NCBI RefSeq assembly: GCF_020164745.1
Contig: NZ_JAIUGV010000002.1
Location: 423,081 to 487,080, forward strand
DNA length: 64,000 nt
Direction of reading: 5' to 3'
Source of the DNA: Mesorhizobium sp. ES1-4
GTDB lineage: Bacteria > Pseudomonadota > Alphaproteobacteria > Rhizobiales > Rhizobiaceae
In this document: positions 62,147-64,000 of the stretch, in pieces
Position numbering within the stretch: position 1 is the stretch's first letter
How the letters are laid out: each line of letters opens with the position of its first letter
The notes under the pieces: model-generated
What the model saw: only the letters and a program-made list of their open reading frames with translations
Database searches by the model: none
Told to the model about the DNA's origin: nothing
Translations under genes and position numbers: made by a program

Positions 62147-63127
62147 TCAGTCACCGCCAGACCCCGCTTCCCGTTCGGTGGGCCGCGACGTGAGAAGGCT
62201 CGCCGCCACTGACGCCAACAAGATAAGCGAGACGACGCCCAGCGTGATCCAGGCCGGAACTTTGTAAACGTCGAGCAGCAGCATCTTCACGCCGACAACC
62301 ATCAGGATGATTGCCAGACCGTACTTCAGCAGGTGAAAGCGCTCCGCCATATCAGCCAATAGGAAATACATCGCCCGTAACCCAAGGATGGCGAAGATAT
62401 TGGAAGTGAACACGATAAACGGATCATCGGTTATCGCAAAGACTGCTGGGATCGAGTCAACCGCGAAGATGAGATCGGTCACCTCCACCACGACGAGCAC
62501 CAGGAACAGGGGTGTGGCATGGCGCAGGCCGTCTCTCACCACAAAGAATTTCTCCCCACGGTATTCGTTGGTGATCCTCATATGGTGGCGCATCCACCGC
62601 AAGACCGGGTTCTTCTCCAGGTCGGGCTTCCGCTCAGCCAAAATCAGCATCTTGATACCAGTGAACAAGAGGATCGCGCCAAAGACGTAAAGTATCCAGT
62701 GGAACTCGGCGAGCAGCAGCGCGCCGGCGTAGATAAGCACGGCGCGCATCAGTATTGCGCCGAGTACACCGTAGAGAAGCACCCGCTTTTGAAATTCTAT
62801 AGGCACCGCGAAGAAGTTGAAGAGAGTGATCCAGACAAAGACATTGTCCAGGGCGAGCGACTTCTCCATCAGATAGCCGGTGAGGTATTCGAGCGCCTTT
62901 TCGTTCGCCACTTCTCGCGAAAAGCGCACGTCCAGGTACCACCAGAACCAGCCGCAGAAGGCGAATGAGACAGCAATCCACACCACCGACCAAGCGCCCG
63001 CTTCTTTCACGCTCACCCGGTGGTCGCCTTGGGCCCTGAGCACGAAAAAATCAACCGCCAGCAGGACAATAACGAGCAGCGTGAATCCGAGATAGAGATC
63101 GGGCGTGCCGGTGGATGCGATAGTCAT
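62147..63127 (-). CDS. TerC-family integral membrane protein (Alx-like)
   Basis: A 326-residue protein with about nine helices. Conserved acidic membrane motifs are present: the SLALDNVFVW and VEVTDLIFAVDSIPA aspartates, thought to bind or move metal ions. Alx/TerC proteins are linked to manganese export and tellurite resistance. The leader between this gene and the 27-residue ORF has a strong hairpin, interesting because alx-type genes often carry a manganese/pH-responsive leader. The TSUP gene follows 24 bases downstream, so co-transcription is likely. Confidence 0.9.
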   Translation of the reverse strand: MTIASTGTPDLYLGFTLLVIVLLAVDFFVLRAQGDHRVSVKEAGAWSVVWIAVSFAFCGWFWWYLDVRFSREVANEKALEYLTGYLMEKSLALDNVFVWITLFNFFAVPIEFQKRVLLYGVLGAILMRAVLIYAGALLLAEFHWILYVFGAILLFTGIKMLILAERKPDLEKNPVLRWMRHHMRITNEYRGEKFFVVRDGLRHATPLFLVLVVVEVTDLIFAVDSIPAVFAITDDPFIVFTSNIFAILGLRAMYFLLADMAERFHLLKYGLAIILMVVGVKMLLLDVYKVPAWITLGVVSLILLASVAASLLTSRPTEREAGSGGD

Positions 63128-63156
63128 CCGTTGCTCCGTGGGTCAGGGTCGCCTTG

Positions 63157-63214
63157 CTCCCGACGACTGCGCCAGGCTAGATGGCGGGTTGGCCCGGCAG
63201 GGCGCCGTCGGGAG
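63157..63214 (-). promoter_or_regulatory. Structured leader upstream of terC
   Basis: Perfect 9-bp arms CTCCCGACG / CGTCGGGAG separated by 40 nt that can fold further (GCCTGGCGC, GCGCCCTGCC). It lies 30-87 bp before the TerC ATG. It may be an RNA regulator; I could not match it with certainty to the manganese-sensing yybP-ykoY consensus. Confidence 0.4.
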
Positions 63215-63256
63215 GCCAGTCGTGATCCAGGGACGATGATCTTGCGGTCACCACGG

Positions 63257-63340
63257 TCAGGGCATGACCGTCCCGTAAAGCGCGAAGATGACCGCGATCA
63301 GCGGAACGGCGAAGAGGTGGGGTCGATAGCGGTCCGACAT
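63257..63340 (-). CDS. 27-residue membrane peptide upstream of terC
   Basis: Encodes MSDRYRPHLF followed by a hydrophobic run (AVPLIAVIFALYG) and TVMP. AAGGAG lies six bases before the ATG, an excellent ribosome site. One membrane helix fits. It lies 130 bp upstream of terC on the same strand and could be a regulatory leader peptide or a small membrane protein. No known family recognised. Confidence 0.5.
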   Translation of the reverse strand: MSDRYRPHLFAVPLIAVIFALYGTVMP

Positions 63341-63926
63341 CGAATTCTCCTTGTTCTTGCAGCGTGTCGCAACAAATGCGTCAAAGTCGGTGTTCACCCA
63401 GCGATATTCAACGGAACATAGACAGACCAGTTCCTCTTTTTTGGCTGGCTTCTGGCTTTCCGCCGGTCTCCACCTCTTTCCACCTGCGTGTCCCACCCCG
63501 AAAAAAGTGGGCGCAGTCGGCGAGCCCGTCCCAACCGCTGATCATGATCTCCTCGGTCACCGCGCCACGGTGCGGCGGAAGACACCTGCTCGGGTCGCGG
63601 GCCCCGTCGCCTTTGACGAACATGGGCTGCCAGCCTTCCTTGGCCGGCGCCCAGAGCGTCCAGCCGAGCGGCCACACCTTCGATGACGGGCAAGCTTTCA
63701 AGTCTGGGCTTGGGTGCAGGCTGCAATCCGTCCTCCCGCGAAGAATCATCGCGGAAGTGTCGCGCCTTTCATCGGTCGCCGAAACACGGGGGCAAATTTG
63801 GCGCTTACAACGAACACGCCGCTCGCACAGACCAAGACCGGCATCAAGGCGGAGCGCGAGACCGGCCCATCACGGTGCCGTCGCGAACGGCTTCGTGCGT
63901 TCATGACTCAAATGGAAAGGGAGAAT
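63341..63926. other. Interval without a recognisable gene
   Basis: About 590 bp before the tRNA. A minus-strand frame at 63408-63749 (113 codons, containing WPLGWTLWAPAKEGWQPMF) is open, but I do not recognise it and another minus-strand frame overlaps it almost completely. Gene remnants are possible. No repeat or hairpin stands out. Confidence 0.3.

Positions 63927-64000
<74 letters not shown>

Noticed and set aside
63408..63749. 113-codon minus-strand frame before the tRNA
   Set aside because: Not recognised, overlapped by another open frame of similar length, no clear ribosome site; left as an uncertain interval rather than a gene.

Overview
The window is high-GC DNA from an alphaproteobacterium of the Rhizobiales, most likely Mesorhizobium. 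The grounds are the gene families present, the rhizobial intergenic palindromes (the GAGCATGATG/CATCATGCTC type and the mosaic type with CCGCTTCGCGGCC cores), and the alphaproteobacterial form of the initiator tRNA at the right edge. The genus is inferred from these features; no database was searched. I see no nodulation or nitrogen-fixation genes, insertion sequences, phage genes or CRISPR array. The content is chromosomal and catabolic: ABC uptake systems, each beside a local regulator and a small set of enzymes.

Layout. 0.1-2.7 kb: a LacI regulator and gnd. 2.9-6.1 kb: a leftward copper operon (DUF2946, PCuAC, YcnI, CopC-CopD fusion). 6.2-14.2 kb: a regulator with two winged HTHs and an FCD domain, a UxaA-type dehydratase, a decayed aldo/keto reductase, a CUT2 sugar importer and an LgoD-like zinc dehydrogenase, suggesting L-galactonate-type hexonate catabolism. 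14.3-25.6 kb: a phosphonate locus (phnF divergent from phnGHIJKL, an acyltransferase, a 2H-phosphoesterase-like gene and phnCDEE); phnM and phnN are not in the window. 25.8-33.4 kb: TIM-barrel isomerases/epimerases, a Gfo/Idh/MocA dehydrogenase, an enolase-superfamily enzyme, a GntR/FCD regulator and a D-2-hydroxyacid dehydrogenase. 33.5-37.8 kb: amidase, GFA protein, MFS exporter and AraC regulator. 37.8-43.5 kb: a CUT1 importer with two ATPases and a small membrane protein. 43.9-47.2 kb: TetR, a split Tm-1-like pair and a cupin. 47.3-54.0 kb: an M24 peptidase and a peptide/nickel-type ABC importer. 54.0-60.9 kb: a second CUT2 importer, a SorC regulator, a LacD/YihT-type aldolase and a ROK kinase fused to a P-loop kinase. 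61.4-63.3 kb: TSUP and TerC membrane proteins and a 27-residue membrane peptide. 63.9 kb: tRNA-fMet.

Regulatory layer. Several control regions can be read directly. A Pho-box-like repeat, a TATAAT and a nested palindrome sit in series before phnG, and a second Pho-box-like array lies before phnC. A palindrome of the form TGGT-N3-ACCA recurs in three separate control regions (29.3-29.5, 43.7-43.9 and 48.7 kb), which suggests one GntR/FCD regulator links the sugar-enzyme cluster, the CUT1 importer and the peptidase/peptide-ABC cluster. A 28-bp element is shared, in the same orientation to the gene, by the promoter of the second CUT2 importer and that of the aldolase/kinase operon, fitting SorC-type control. 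Strong hairpins follow the solute-binding-protein gene in four transport operons.

The most novel-looking points are the ROK/P-loop double kinase beside a bisphosphate-type aldolase, the duplicated-wHTH GntR regulator, the TGGT-N3-ACCA regulon, the split Tm-1 pair, and the intergenic repeat that now encodes the C-terminal tail of 6-phosphogluconate dehydrogenase.
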